Of a stretch of 64,000 bases of DNA, positions 7,511 through 15,588 are shown one piece after another. This DNA is from Ignavibacteriota bacterium. GTDB taxonomy: Bacteria > Bacteroidota > Ignavibacteria > Tepidaquicellales > Tepidaquicellaceae. Where the stretch lies: the NCBI GenBank assembly GCA_016218085.1, contig JACREY010000015.1, forward strand, positions 1 to 64,000, given 5' to 3'. The translations under genes were made by a program, and so were the position numbers. The first letter of the stretch is position 1; every line of letters begins with the position of its first letter. The notes beneath the pieces are model-generated. The model saw only the letters and a list, made by a program, of their open reading frames with translations. It had not been told where the DNA came from and did no database searches.

Positions 7511-8758
7511 TTATTTTTTTGTTTTCTTTTTATTACTTTTAATATTACTGTTTAATAAAATAAGATGACCGAGCTTATCTCGTTTGGTCATCAGGTAATT
7601 TTCATTTTCAGGATTTGAAGGTATCTCAATTGGCACTCTTTCCACTACTTCGAGTCCGTAACCTTTAAGTCCTATAATCTTTCTCGGATTATTAGTCAGG
7701 AGTCTCATTTTTCTGATTCCGAGGTCTCTCAGAATCTGTGCCCCTATTCCGTAATCCCTTAAATCAGGGTGAAATCCGAGTTCTATATTAGCCTCTACGG
7801 TATCCTTGCCCCTGTCCTGCAATTTATAAGCTTTTAGCTTATTCAGCAATCCTATTCCTCTGCCTTCCTGTCTCATATAGAGTAAAATTCCGCTGCCGTT
7901 TTTTTCAATTACTTCCATTGATTTAATAAGCTGGTCTCTGCAGTCGCATCTCAGCGAGCCGAATATGTCTCCTGTAAGGCATTCAGAATGCACTCTCACC
8001 AGCACCGGTTTTGAGACATCAATTTTACCTTTAATCAAAGCAAGATGTTCCTTATTGTCTACAATGCTCCTGTACAAATTTATCGTAAAATTTCCAAATT
8101 TGCTGGGAAGTTTTGCATCTACCATTCTTTTAACAAGAATATCCGTTTTCAGCCTGTAATTAATTAAATCCCTGACAGAAATTATTTTCAGTCCGAACTT
8201 TTCAGCAACTTTTATCAGTTCCGGAAGCCTTGCCATTTCACCATTTTCCTTGAGTATTTCACAAAGTACACCGGCAGGATAATGTCCCGCAAGCCTTGCA
8301 AGGTCAACAGCTGCTTCAGTATGTCCGGCGCGCTTCAGTACACCTCCTTCTTCCGCTTTTAGCGGAAAAATGTGACCCGGTTTTCCCAGTGAAGAAGGCT
8401 TAACATTAGGATCGATAAGTGCTTTTATTGTCTTATGCCTGTCAAAAACCGAAATCCCCGTCGTAGTTCCAATCAGATAATCGACGCTGACAGTAAAGGC
8501 AGTTTCGTGAAGCGAAGTATTGTTTACGGTCATCATATCAATTCCCAGTTCTTCAAGCCTGCTTTCAAGCATAGGGACACAGATTAACCCGCCTGCATTC
8601 TTTACAAGAAAATTCACAAGTTCAGGTGTGGCTTTTTCAGCCGAAAAAATCATGTCACCTTCATTTTCCCTGTCCTCATCATCAACCACAATGATGATTC
8701 TGCCTTTTTTAAAATCGCTAATCGCTGACTCTATACTGTTTAATCTGTATTTTTTCAT
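7511..8758 (-). CDS. ribBA: Bifunctional DHBP synthase / GTP cyclohydrolase II
   Basis: One 415-aa protein joins two riboflavin-pathway entry enzymes. Residues about 5-205 are 3,4-dihydroxy-2-butanone-4-phosphate synthase, with the acidic motif [12 protein letters not shown] (26-37) and the [16 protein letters not shown] segment. Residues about 210-400 are GTP cyclohydrolase II, with the zinc site C-x10-C-x-C in [17 protein letters not shown] and the catalytic RQEGRGIGL. All key residues are present, so both activities are expected. No FMN riboswitch was seen in the 71-bp leader; an intrinsic terminator for yajC lies there instead. Confidence 0.95.
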   Translation of the reverse strand: MKKYRLNSIESAISDFKKGRIIIVVDDEDRENEGDMIFSAEKATPELVNFLVKNAGGLICVPMLESRLEELGIDMMTVNNTSLHETAFTVSVDYLIGTTTGISVFDRHKTIKALIDPNVKPSSLGKPGHIFPLKAEEGGVLKRAGHTEAAVDLARLAGHYPAGVLCEILKENGEMARLPELIKVAEKFGLKIISVRDLINYRLKTDILVKRMVDAKLPSKFGNFTINLYRSIVDNKEHLALIKGKIDVSKPVLVRVHSECLTGDIFGSLRCDCRDQLIKSMEVIEKNGSGILLYMRQEGRGIGLLNKLKAYKLQDRGKDTVEANIELGFHPDLRDYGIGAQILRDLGIRKMRLLTNNPRKIIGLKGYGLEVVERVPIEIPSNPENENYLMTKRDKLGHLILLNSNIKSNKKKTKK

Positions 8759-8773
8759 TCTTCACGTATAAAT

Positions 8774-8809
8774 AAAAATGCAAGTATCCGGAATGCCGGA
8801 TATCTTGCA
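8774..8809 (-). terminator. Intrinsic terminator after yajC
   Basis: On the minus strand TGCAAG (8809-8804) and TATCCGG (8802-8796) pair with CCGGATA (8791-8785) and CTTGCA (8784-8779), one bulged base at 8803, loop of four. Five U follow immediately (8778-8774). It lies just past the yajC stop and before ribBA, suggesting that ribBA needs readthrough or its own promoter. Confidence 0.7.
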
Positions 8810-8829
8810 GACACTAAGTGTAAATAAAA

Positions 8830-9159
8830 TTATTTTTTATCGGGTGTTCTGTCCGTTACTCCCATTATCACGGATATTGCACTTTTTTCCATTTTAACTT
8901 TCACATTATCATCAATTTTCACAAGAACCGATTTATCTTCAACACCTTCAACAACACCGTGTATTCCGCCCGTTGAAATAACTTTATCGCCTTTTTTCAC
9001 CGACTCAAGCAATTTTTGTCTTTCTTTCTGCCTTTTCTGCTGGGGTCTTAAAATCAGAAAATAGAATACAAGTATTATAAGTAAAAACGGAACTATTGTT
9101 GACAGCAATTGTTCAAACCCACCCTGCTGTTGCAGGATTATTCCTATTATTAAGTTCAT
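8830..9159 (-). CDS. yajC: Preprotein translocase subunit YajC
   Basis: The 109-aa protein has a single hydrophobic helix (about residues 19-40) followed by the family signature FYFLILRPQQKRQKE and a small cytosolic beta domain with VKKGDKVISTGGIHGVV. YajC binds SecDF in the inner membrane and assists Sec export. It follows tgt on the same strand, the common tgt-yajC order; the usual secD and secF do not follow. A strong terminator hairpin lies directly after it. Confidence 0.93.
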   Translation of the reverse strand: MNLIIGIILQQQGGFEQLLSTIVPFLLIILVFYFLILRPQQKRQKERQKLLESVKKGDKVISTGGIHGVVEGVEDKSVLVKIDDNVKVKMEKSAISVIMGVTDRTPDKK

Positions 9160-9183
9160 CTTTTAAATTCCTTTCTATATAAT

Positions 9184-10335
9184 TTATTTTTTCTTTGAAT
9201 ATTTTTCTAAAAAATTTCTCTTGAATTCGAGAAACCTGTTTTCCTTTATTGCCGACCTGATGCTCTTCATCAGGTTCAGGTAAAATCCAATATTGTGTAT
9301 CGTTGCCAGTTGATATCCCAGAATCTCCTTCGACATGAATAAATGCCTCAGGTAAGCCAGTGAAAAATTTTCCGATGTATAGGTTTTACACTCTTCATCG
9401 GGTGTATTAAAGTCATTTGCATACTTAGAATTCTTAATATTCACCTCACCGTAAGTCGTAAAAATCCTTCCGTGCCTCGCATTCCTTGTCGGCATCACGC
9501 AGTCAAACATATCGATTCCCCTTTCAACACATTCCAGCAAATCTATCGGAGTACCCACCCCCATAAGGTATCTTGGTTTATCCTTTGCCAGATAGTCGGT
9601 GCAGAAATCCGTAATTTCATACATCACCTCATTTTTTTCCCCTACCGCAAGACCGCCTATTGCATTACCTGCAAAATCAAGCTCACTCAGAAAATCTATG
9701 CTCTCTTTTCTTAATTCTTTATAAACACTTCCCTGGCAAATTGAAAAAAGATTCTGGATAAACCCGTACAACGACTCTGTTATATTAAAATGTTTAACAC
9801 ACCTCTTTTCCCATTCGTGAGTTCTTTTCAGTGACTTCGATACTGCCTTCAATTCCGATGGATTCGGCAGGCATTCATCCAGGGGCATCAATATATCGGA
9901 ACCGATTACCCTTTCAATGTCAATCACTTTTTCGGGTGTAAATAAATGTTTTGAACCGTCCAAATGAGAGGAAAAAGTTACACCTTCATCAGAAATTTTC
10001 TTTAGCGAAGAAAGACTAAAAACCTGAAATCCCCCGCTGTCGCTAAGCAAGCTTCTTTTCCAGTTCATGAATTTATGCAGTCCGCCTGCACTTTTCAGCA
10101 CATCTGTTCCGGGCCTCAGATAAAGATGATAAGTATTACCGAGAATTATTCCCGTTTCAAATTCTTCCAGTTCCCTTCCTTCCATTGCCTTTACAGTACC
10201 CTGAGTTCCCACGGGCATGAAGACCGGTGTTTCAATTTCAGAATGTGATGTTGAGATTTTTCCAATACGGGCTTTTACTCCCGTTTCGGAGCTATTTGAA
10301 AGAACTTCAAAAAACTTTATCTTACTTCTTCCCAA
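9184..10335 (-). CDS. tgt: Queuine tRNA-ribosyltransferase with altered zinc site
   Basis: This 383-aa TIM-barrel enzyme swaps guanine-34 for preQ1 in tRNAs with GUN anticodons. Catalytic parts are kept: Asp99 in DSGGFQ, DECLP at 153-157, GGLAVGE at 227-233 and nucleophile Asp278 in FDCVMPTRNARHG. The zinc site is not. The family C-x-C-x2-C...H reads C316-x-T318-x2-S321...H348. A second oddity is around 188-202, where the usual single substrate-loop motif (LFGIVQG) appears twice in tandem: LYGFIQN then LFSICQG. The start is TTG inside the end of the GT2 gene (19-bp overlap). Either a divergent active enzyme or one losing function. Confidence 0.9.
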   Translation of the reverse strand: MGRSKIKFFEVLSNSSETGVKARIGKISTSHSEIETPVFMPVGTQGTVKAMEGRELEEFETGIILGNTYHLYLRPGTDVLKSAGGLHKFMNWKRSLLSDSGGFQVFSLSSLKKISDEGVTFSSHLDGSKHLFTPEKVIDIERVIGSDILMPLDECLPNPSELKAVSKSLKRTHEWEKRCVKHFNITESLYGFIQNLFSICQGSVYKELRKESIDFLSELDFAGNAIGGLAVGEKNEVMYEITDFCTDYLAKDKPRYLMGVGTPIDLLECVERGIDMFDCVMPTRNARHGRIFTTYGEVNIKNSKYANDFNTPDEECKTYTSENFSLAYLRHLFMSKEILGYQLATIHNIGFYLNLMKSIRSAIKENRFLEFKRNFLEKYSKKK

Positions 10336-11063
10336 TCCTTCGAAATTGATTTTTTAAACAATGTTATCCATACTGAATTCCTTGTCCAGTCCCAGAAAAC
10401 TTTTAAATATCCGAATTTTCTGTATCTTCTTGGGGATTCAAAGACAACTATTTCCTTCAAAAAAACTATCTTTCCGATTTTTTTCAATCGCTTATATAAA
10501 TCAAAATCCTCACCTGCAAACATATCTTCGTTGTATCTTCCTGCTTTTATAAATGCACTTTTTCTGATTATGTGGCATTCGCCCCTTCCCATTCCCATGA
10601 AGTATTTATTGAGAAGTTTTACATAGTTATTATAGCAGAAATGGAAAACCCTGTCTATAGTAATCTCTTCTTTCCTGAAAACTCTTACAGGGCAGGCAAT
10701 TGCTGCAATCTTTTCATCATCAAAGATTCGTAAAATCCTTTCAAAGAACAGGTTTACGTCAGAAATCAACGTATCAGCATTTAAAAAAATAAGAACATCA
10801 CCCTCAGAATCCAAAGCACCCTGATTTCTGCCGCGGGAAATGTTCTGCTTAAATTTTTCCTTATGTATTAAAACTTTATCAGCCAGCCCTTCTGCAATAC
10901 CGGTTGTCCTGTCTGTACTGCCTCCGTCGCTGACGATAATTTCAATTTTAAATCTTTCTTTTAAATCCGGTTCGAACTGTTTTAAATTCTGAAGAATTAA
11001 TTTTTCCTCATTTAATGTCGGGATAATAATGCTGATTTTTTTCTTCTGCATTATACCGGACAT
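10317..11063 (-). CDS. Family 2 glycosyltransferase
   Basis: A GT-A fold glycosyltransferase of 248 aa. The nucleotide-binding strand ISIIIPTLNEE (10-20), DGGSTDRT (45-52) and the metal-binding FLNADT (about 92-97) are all present, as is the acceptor-side GEDFDLYKRLK motif. It has no membrane span and probably acts at the inner face of the membrane on a lipid-linked sugar. Its ATG overlaps the stop of rpmB (TAATG), an odd partner, so it is co-translated with ribosomal genes. Acceptor and donor cannot be inferred. Confidence 0.85.
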   Translation of the reverse strand: MSGIMQKKKISIIIPTLNEEKLILQNLKQFEPDLKERFKIEIIVSDGGSTDRTTGIAEGLADKVLIHKEKFKQNISRGRNQGALDSEGDVLIFLNADTLISDVNLFFERILRIFDDEKIAAIACPVRVFRKEEITIDRVFHFCYNNYVKLLNKYFMGMGRGECHIIRKSAFIKAGRYNEDMFAGEDFDLYKRLKKIGKIVFLKEIVVFESPRRYRKFGYLKVFWDWTRNSVWITLFKKSISKDWEEVR

Positions 11064-11275
11064 TATCCGTTCAATACTGCTTTCGAGCCTTTTTTATCAA
11101 GAGTTTTTAAAGCTGATGTTGAAATACGCATCTTAACGAATCTCTTTTCTTCTTCGAGCCATACTCTTTTTACCTGTAGATTCGGAAGCTGTCTTCTCTT
11201 CGTTCTGTTGTTTGCGTGAGAGACATTATTTCCCGTTAGATGTTTTTTTCCTGTTATCTGGCATACTTTTGACAT
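11063..11275 (-). CDS. rpmB: Ribosomal protein bL28
   Basis: The 70-aa protein begins [21 protein letters not shown], the classic bL28 N-terminus, and contains [14 protein letters not shown] start at 11275 because AGGAGG lies nine bases upstream; a longer in-frame start would overlap the preceding gene and add an unrelated basic segment. It is part of the large ribosomal subunit. It overlaps the downstream GT2 by one base. Confidence 0.95.
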   Translation of the reverse strand: MSKVCQITGKKHLTGNNVSHANNRTKRRQLPNLQVKRVWLEEEKRFVKMRISTSALKTLDKKGSKAVLNG

Positions 11276-11294
11276 TTGTGATAGCCTCCTTTTC

Positions 11295-11501
11295 TTATTT
11301 ATTATACGGTTTATAAGTTGATTCATATACCCTTGTGTTGCGCTTCAAAAACTTATAAGTGCCTTTATCAGTTTTAATAGCTTCAACAAGTCTGACATTT
11401 ACGATTCGTGTCTCTTTATTAGTGTCGGGACACATCACCATACCTTCATTCTTTTTTGCAAGCTTTGCGGCTTTATCCGCAAATGATTGTACTTTTGCCA
11501 T
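11295..11501 (-). CDS. Small basic protein of unknown function, 68 aa
   Basis: The protein starts [17 protein letters not shown], with a single Cys24 in MVMCPDT, and ends in an Arg/Lys/Tyr-rich tail. It lies between plsX and rpmB, in the place where Bacteroidota often carry rpmG and the tiny DUF4295 gene. It is not bL33, which would have Cys pairs or a recognisable KKNT motif. Size, charge and the operon with rpmB and rpmF suggest a ribosome-associated protein, an inference only. Confidence 0.75.
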   Translation of the reverse strand: MAKVQSFADKAAKLAKKNEGMVMCPDTNKETRIVNVRLVEAIKTDKGTYKFLKRNTRVYESTYKPYNK

Positions 11502-11535
11502 TATATTATTTTATTAATTTATTATTTTTTAAATT

Positions 11536-12543
11536 CTAATTAGTTTTTATTGCTTCGCTTATTTTCTCGTTTACTTTTCTGCTAACCGTTTCCTGTGCCC
11601 GGATTATCATATTTTTTACAGCAAGCGGAGTAGACTTACCGTGACCTATTATAGTTATTCCGTTAACCCCCAGAAGCGGAACACCGCCGTACCATTGGTA
11701 ATCAAAATCCTGAATAGCTTCTTTCAGCGTACCATAAGAAAGAGCAACCCTGAATTTATTCCATAAACTTTTTGCGGCGTACTGTCTGAATTTTGCTCTC
11801 AGCAAATCAAGCACGCTCTCTGCAAATTTAAGAACAACGTTTCCGATGAAGCCGTCGCAAACAATTACTTCGGTACTTCCTTTTAAAACATCCCTGCCTT
11901 CGACGTTTCCTACAAAATTCAGCCCTGATTCCTCCAGCAGTTTATAGGTTTCCAGTGTAAGGTCATTTCCCTTTGACTTCTCTTCGCCTACGCTTAAAAG
12001 CCCTACTCTGGGATTGTTTATACCGTATATGTAATTCATGTATATACTGCCCATCTGTGCATACTCCAGCAAATGCTTTGCACGGCAGTCAACTGTTGCA
12101 CCTACATCGAACATCATTGTCCTTCCAGTCTCCGTCGGGAAAAGCGAACCGATTGTAGGTCTGCTAACTCCTTTTATTCTGCCGAGCATCAGGGTCGATG
12201 CTGATAATACAGCACCTGTATTTCCCGCGCTTATAAGTGCGTCTGCTTTTCCGTCAAGCTGAAGTTTCATGCCGACTGTCAGAGACGAGTCCGGCTTGGT
12301 CTTGAAAGCATCCGACGGTGAATCGTGCATTGTAACAACTTCAGTTGCATTAATGACATGCAGATTATCCAAAGAACAATTCTGGGATTTAATAATCTCT
12401 TTTATTTTGTTTTCATCACCCACTAACAATACTTCAATCTCATCATATCTTTCTCTTGCCGCCTGAATCCCGCCGAGAACCTGGCTTTCAGGAGCGTTAT
12501 CACCACCCATTGCATCAACAGCGATTCTGATTTTACTGCTCAC
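11536..12543 (-). CDS. plsX: Phosphate acyltransferase PlsX
   Basis: The 335-aa enzyme turns acyl-ACP and phosphate into acyl phosphate, the acyl donor for PlsY in phospholipid synthesis. It has RIAVDAMGGDNAP at the N-terminus and ISAGNTGAVLSAS in the middle, both conserved. The start is GTG. It follows rpmF and yceD-like, the common yceD-rpmF-plsX order; the usual fabH is missing. Confidence 0.96.
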   Translation of the reverse strand: MSSKIRIAVDAMGGDNAPESQVLGGIQAARERYDEIEVLLVGDENKIKEIIKSQNCSLDNLHVINATEVVTMHDSPSDAFKTKPDSSLTVGMKLQLDGKADALISAGNTGAVLSASTLMLGRIKGVSRPTIGSLFPTETGRTMMFDVGATVDCRAKHLLEYAQMGSIYMNYIYGINNPRVGLLSVGEEKSKGNDLTLETYKLLEESGLNFVGNVEGRDVLKGSTEVIVCDGFIGNVVLKFAESVLDLLRAKFRQYAAKSLWNKFRVALSYGTLKEAIQDFDYQWYGGVPLLGVNGITIIGHGKSTPLAVKNMIIRAQETVSRKVNEKISEAIKTN

Positions 12544-12556
12544 TTAATTTGCCTTA

Positions 12557-12742
12557 TTATTTAGATTTCTTTGGCAATATTACGCTTTTACCGTCATAAA
12601 AGCCGCAAGACGGACAAACTGAATGATTCAGCTTCATTTCACCACAATTTGAGCATACTGACATCGTCGGTGCTGCTGCTTTGTAATGTGTTCTTCTTTT
12701 TCTTCCTCTTGTTTTCGAATGTCTGCGTTTCGGATTTGGCAT
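12557..12742 (-). CDS. rpmF: Ribosomal protein bL32
   Basis: The 61-aa protein starts [19 protein letters not shown], the bL32 hallmark, and has a zinc ribbon with two CxxC pairs (CSNC and CPSC), so it is the zinc-binding form. It is the middle gene of yceD-rpmF-plsX. Confidence 0.96.
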   Translation of the reverse strand: MPNPKRRHSKTRGRKRRTHYKAAAPTMSVCSNCGEMKLNHSVCPSCGFYDGKSVILPKKSK

Positions 12743-12762
12743 TTTTCTTTTTTATATTTAAT

Positions 12763-13272
12763 TTAATTTTTTTTATTCTTTAACAACTTTTCCCATACGG
12801 GATTTATTTCTTCACTTTTCTTAACTTTCAGGATATCGTTTATATTCTTTCTGCAAAACAAACAAATATCGTCTTCCACTTCAGGAGTACGTTTCAGCGG
12901 AAACGATAGCAGAACATAATCCCTGATTTCTTTATTAAGACTGATATTATGAACATCAGCAGGTATTACCTTGAAATCATTCAATTCGTCATCTTCTTCA
13001 TCAATCTCATTTTTATCATAAGATGATTTATAAATCAGCTCAAAATCACTATCAATGATAAATTCGAAATCTTCCAAACACCTGTCACACGGTAATTTCA
13101 CTACCGAATCAAGATGAATTTTCAGAACCACCTGATTATGCGTTTTGTACAAATCTATCGTGACTTTAATGTCATTTAAAAAAACAAACTCAGTTAACTC
13201 AAGCTCTTTACCTGTTACGGTAAATACAAAAGAATGCTGACCTTCCTTGAGGTTTGAAATATTGATAATCAT
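12763..13272 (-). CDS. YceD/DUF177 family protein
   Basis: This 169-aa protein has the DUF177 core: CDRCLEDF in its middle (around residues 60-67), an acidic stretch (EIDEEDDELND) and a second Cys pair near the C-terminus (CLFC). YceD proteins are linked to 23S rRNA maturation and accumulate with rpmF in many bacteria. Gene order with rpmF and plsX confirms the call. Confidence 0.88.
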   Translation of the reverse strand: MIINISNLKEGQHSFVFTVTGKELELTEFVFLNDIKVTIDLYKTHNQVVLKIHLDSVVKLPCDRCLEDFEFIIDSDFELIYKSSYDKNEIDEEDDELNDFKVIPADVHNISLNKEIRDYVLLSFPLKRTPEVEDDICLFCRKNINDILKVKKSEEINPVWEKLLKNKKN

Positions 13273-13297
13273 AATATTAAACCTGAATCAGAACAGG

Positions 13298-13681
13298 TTA
13301 CGCGCCGACTAATTCCTTATATGCCTTTGCATCCAGAAGGCCATTTAGTTCTTCAGTATTTGATAATTCGATTTTTACTATCCAGCCTTCGCCGTACGGA
13401 TCGCTGTTCAACACTGATGCATTATCGTTAATACCTGAATTCACGCCGATTATTTTTCCGCTTACAGGTGTGAAAACTTCTGATACGGTCTTCACGGCTT
13501 CTATTGAACCGACAGAATCGTGTTGATTTACATCGCTTCCTGCTTCTCCGGTAATATCAACATAAATAATATCACCAAGTTCGCCCTGAGCATAGTCAGT
13601 AATTCCTATTATACCGACTCCGTTTTCAACTTTTACGTATTCGTGATCTTTCGTGTAAAATAAATTTTCCGGAATATTCAT
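13298..13681 (-). CDS. gcvH: Glycine cleavage system H protein
   Basis: The 127-aa lipoyl-carrier protein shuttles the aminomethyl group between the P and T proteins of glycine cleavage. The lipoyl Lys is residue 64 in SIEAVKTVSEV; GITDYAQGELGDI and GWIVKIEL are also conserved. gcvP and gcvT are not in this window. No glycine riboswitch was recognisable in the 330-bp upstream gap. Confidence 0.96.
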   Translation of the reverse strand: MNIPENLFYTKDHEYVKVENGVGIIGITDYAQGELGDIIYVDITGEAGSDVNQHDSVGSIEAVKTVSEVFTPVSGKIIGVNSGINDNASVLNSDPYGEGWIVKIELSNTEELNGLLDAKAYKELVGA

Positions 13682-14011
13682 AACATTATAATTTATTTTT
13701 TGTAAACATTTAATTTAGTGAAAATTTGCATTTTATTCAATTGAAATCAGTAATCCCATTTAATGTTTTGATGCAGAATACCCAATCCTCTATAGCAGTT
13801 AAAACTATCGGAAAATGCGCTTTTTTGCTTAAATTCACACTTTATTAGTCAGCCTCTCTACTCATTTCGTTTTTTTTGTTTCCTAGACTCTCATTATTAT
13901 CACTTTTTGGTAAAAATTTTATTTTGCATTAAAAAACTTATGCTTTAATATTTATGCAAAATACCAAATTTTTCAATTACAACTTTGACTGCCATTTGAT
14001 AACTTAAACTA
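13682..14011. promoter_or_regulatory. Divergent intergenic region between gcvH and the GT2 operon
   Basis: This 330-bp AT-rich gap must carry promoters for gcvH (minus) and the glycosyltransferase operon (plus). An 8-bp inverted repeat, TTTTGCAT (13922-13929) and ATGCAAAA (13954-13961), with a 24-bp spacer lies about 50 bp before the plus-strand ATG and may be an operator. A TTTACA-like and a TATAAT-like word occur close to the gcvH start. No small gene is convincing. Confidence 0.4.
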
Positions 14012-14836
14012 ATGTATAATGCAACTTTAATAATATCAGTTTATAAGAAAACAAAAGAGCTTGAAATGGTCCTTCATGCCCTGGAAAATCAGAGCTGCAA
14101 AAAAAGATATGAAATTCTGATTGCAGATGACGGTTCAGGAAATGCAATGGATAATTTCATTTCGGATTACAGGAAGAAAAGTAAACTTGATTTAAAACTA
14201 ATCACTCAGAAAGATGCAGGATTCAGGAAGAATAAAATTTTAAACGAAGCAATTAGAAATTCAAATTCAGATTACCTGGTTTTTATTGACGGCGACTGCA
14301 TTCCGCATTATTACTTTATGGAAGCACATTTACATAATAAAAAAGAAAACACGGTCTTAAGCGGAAGAAGGGTAATGCTCGGGAAAAAAGTGACTGATGG
14401 AATTTTCAGGAATTACGAAAAGAACAAATCCTTTGAAATTACATTTGCAAAACTCCTCTTGGATTCAGTCAGGACAAAGAATGCATCAGTGCACATAGAG
14501 GAAGGAATTTTGATAAAAGACAGTACCGCAAGAAACCTGATAAATACAAAAAGGACACACCTTCTCGGCTGCAATTTTTCAATTCCGAAAAGCCTCATTG
14601 AAAAAGTAAACGGATTTGACGAGGACTATACAGGACCCGGTATTGGTGAAGATACGGATTTGGAATACAGGCTCAGACAGATAAATACCGGATTTGAATC
14701 ACTCAGAAACCTGGCAATAGTATATCATCTGTATCATCCGAAAACAATTGAAGAGAGTAAGAATTATGATTATTTTCACAAGGTTGTAAAAAACTCGGGT
14801 ATTTATTTTTGTAAAAACGGATTAATAAAAGAATAA
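14012..14836 (+). CDS. Family 2 glycosyltransferase, chondroitin-polymerase-like
   Basis: The 274-aa protein is a cytosolic GT-A glycosyltransferase: LIISVYKKTKELEMVL then ADDGSG at the nucleotide site, metal-binding DGDCIPH (about 93-99) and the C-terminal GIGEDTDLEYRLR motif typical of the galactosyltransferase-like subgroup. It heads an operon with a second GT2, an ABC exporter and an O-antigen ligase, so it probably extends a lipid-linked oligosaccharide of LPS. The stop overlaps the next ATG (TAATG). Confidence 0.85.
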   Translation: MYNATLIISVYKKTKELEMVLHALENQSCKKRYEILIADDGSGNAMDNFISDYRKKSKLDLKLITQKDAGFRKNKILNEAIRNSNSDYLVFIDGDCIPHYYFMEAHLHNKKENTVLSGRRVMLGKKVTDGIFRNYEKNKSFEITFAKLLLDSVRTKNASVHIEEGILIKDSTARNLINTKRTHLLGCNFSIPKSLIEKVNGFDEDYTGPGIGEDTDLEYRLRQINTGFESLRNLAIVYHLYHPKTIEESKNYDYFHKVVKNSGIYFCKNGLIKE

Positions 14837-15588
14837 TGCTGTCTGTAACAATTATCTGCAAAAACGAAGAAGAAAACATACGCGAATGCCTCGAAAGCGT
14901 TAAATGGGCTGATGAAATAATTGTAGTCGACGGATTAAGTACGGATAAAACTGCCGAAATTGCCAAAGAATACACAGATAAGATTTTCACGGAAGAGTGG
15001 AAAGGATTTGCAAGACAGAGGGAATCAGCACTTTTAAAAACTAGCAATGAATGGATATTCCCTATCGATGCGGATGAAAGATGCACACCTGAACTTAAAA
15101 ACGAAATTCTCGAAGTTATAAAATCAGGAAAGGGACCGGCAGGATACAGGATTCCGAGAAAAACTTTTTTCCTAGGCAAGTGGATAAAGCACTGCGGGTG
15201 GTATCCTGGATACCAGACAAGATTATTTCAAAAAAGTAGAACAAGAGTCACGGACAGGCTTGTACACGAAGGATACGAGGTTGATGGCGAACAGGGATAT
15301 CTGAAAGGCGACATACTGCATTACTCCGTAACATCGATAACCGATTACATGAGAAAAGTGAATCAGTATTCCTCGCTTCAGGCAGTGGAAAAAGCTAACA
15401 AGAAAGAAATTAAATTTTCGGACCTCCTGCTCCGTCCTGTAGCAGCGCATATTCAGAATTTCATTTTCAAGAAAGGATTTCTCGACGGTGTTCACGGGCT
15501 AATGGTAACCAATTTCGATATCATAACGAATATGCTTACATATATGAAAGCCTGGGAAATACAGAAGAAAAAAAAGGCAGGCAAATGA
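14836..15588 (+). CDS. WaaE/KdtX-like family 2 glycosyltransferase
   Basis: The 250-aa protein has the tight LPS-core subfamily pattern: TIICKNEEENIRECLESVKWADEIIVVDGLSTD at 4-36, DADERCTPEL for the metal site, and the C-terminal GF-x-DG-x-HGL segment. WaaE-type enzymes add a beta-glucose to a heptose of the LPS core. It overlaps the exporter gene by four bases (ATGA). The family is sure, the acceptor is inferred. Confidence 0.85.
   Translation: MLSVTIICKNEEENIRECLESVKWADEIIVVDGLSTDKTAEIAKEYTDKIFTEEWKGFARQRESALLKTSNEWIFPIDADERCTPELKNEILEVIKSGKGPAGYRIPRKTFFLGKWIKHCGWYPGYQTRLFQKSRTRVTDRLVHEGYEVDGEQGYLKGDILHYSVTSITDYMRKVNQYSSLQAVEKANKKEIKFSDLLLRPVAAHIQNFIFKKGFLDGVHGLMVTNFDIITNMLTYMKAWEIQKKKKAGK

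Noticed and set aside
8759-8829. FMN riboswitch before ribBA
   Set aside because: The gap is only 71 bp and holds a simple terminator hairpin; no RFN-type multi-helix core.
11063-11326. 87-aa form of bL28
   Set aside because: The extra 17 residues overlap the upstream gene and precede the perfect SD (AGGAGG) and the known MSKVCQITG start.
12571-12783. 70-aa plus-strand frame over rpmF
   Set aside because: Antisense shadow of the ribosomal protein gene and its poly-T leader.
13682-14011. Glycine riboswitch before gcvH
   Set aside because: No tandem aptamer-like GC-rich helices in this AT-rich gap.
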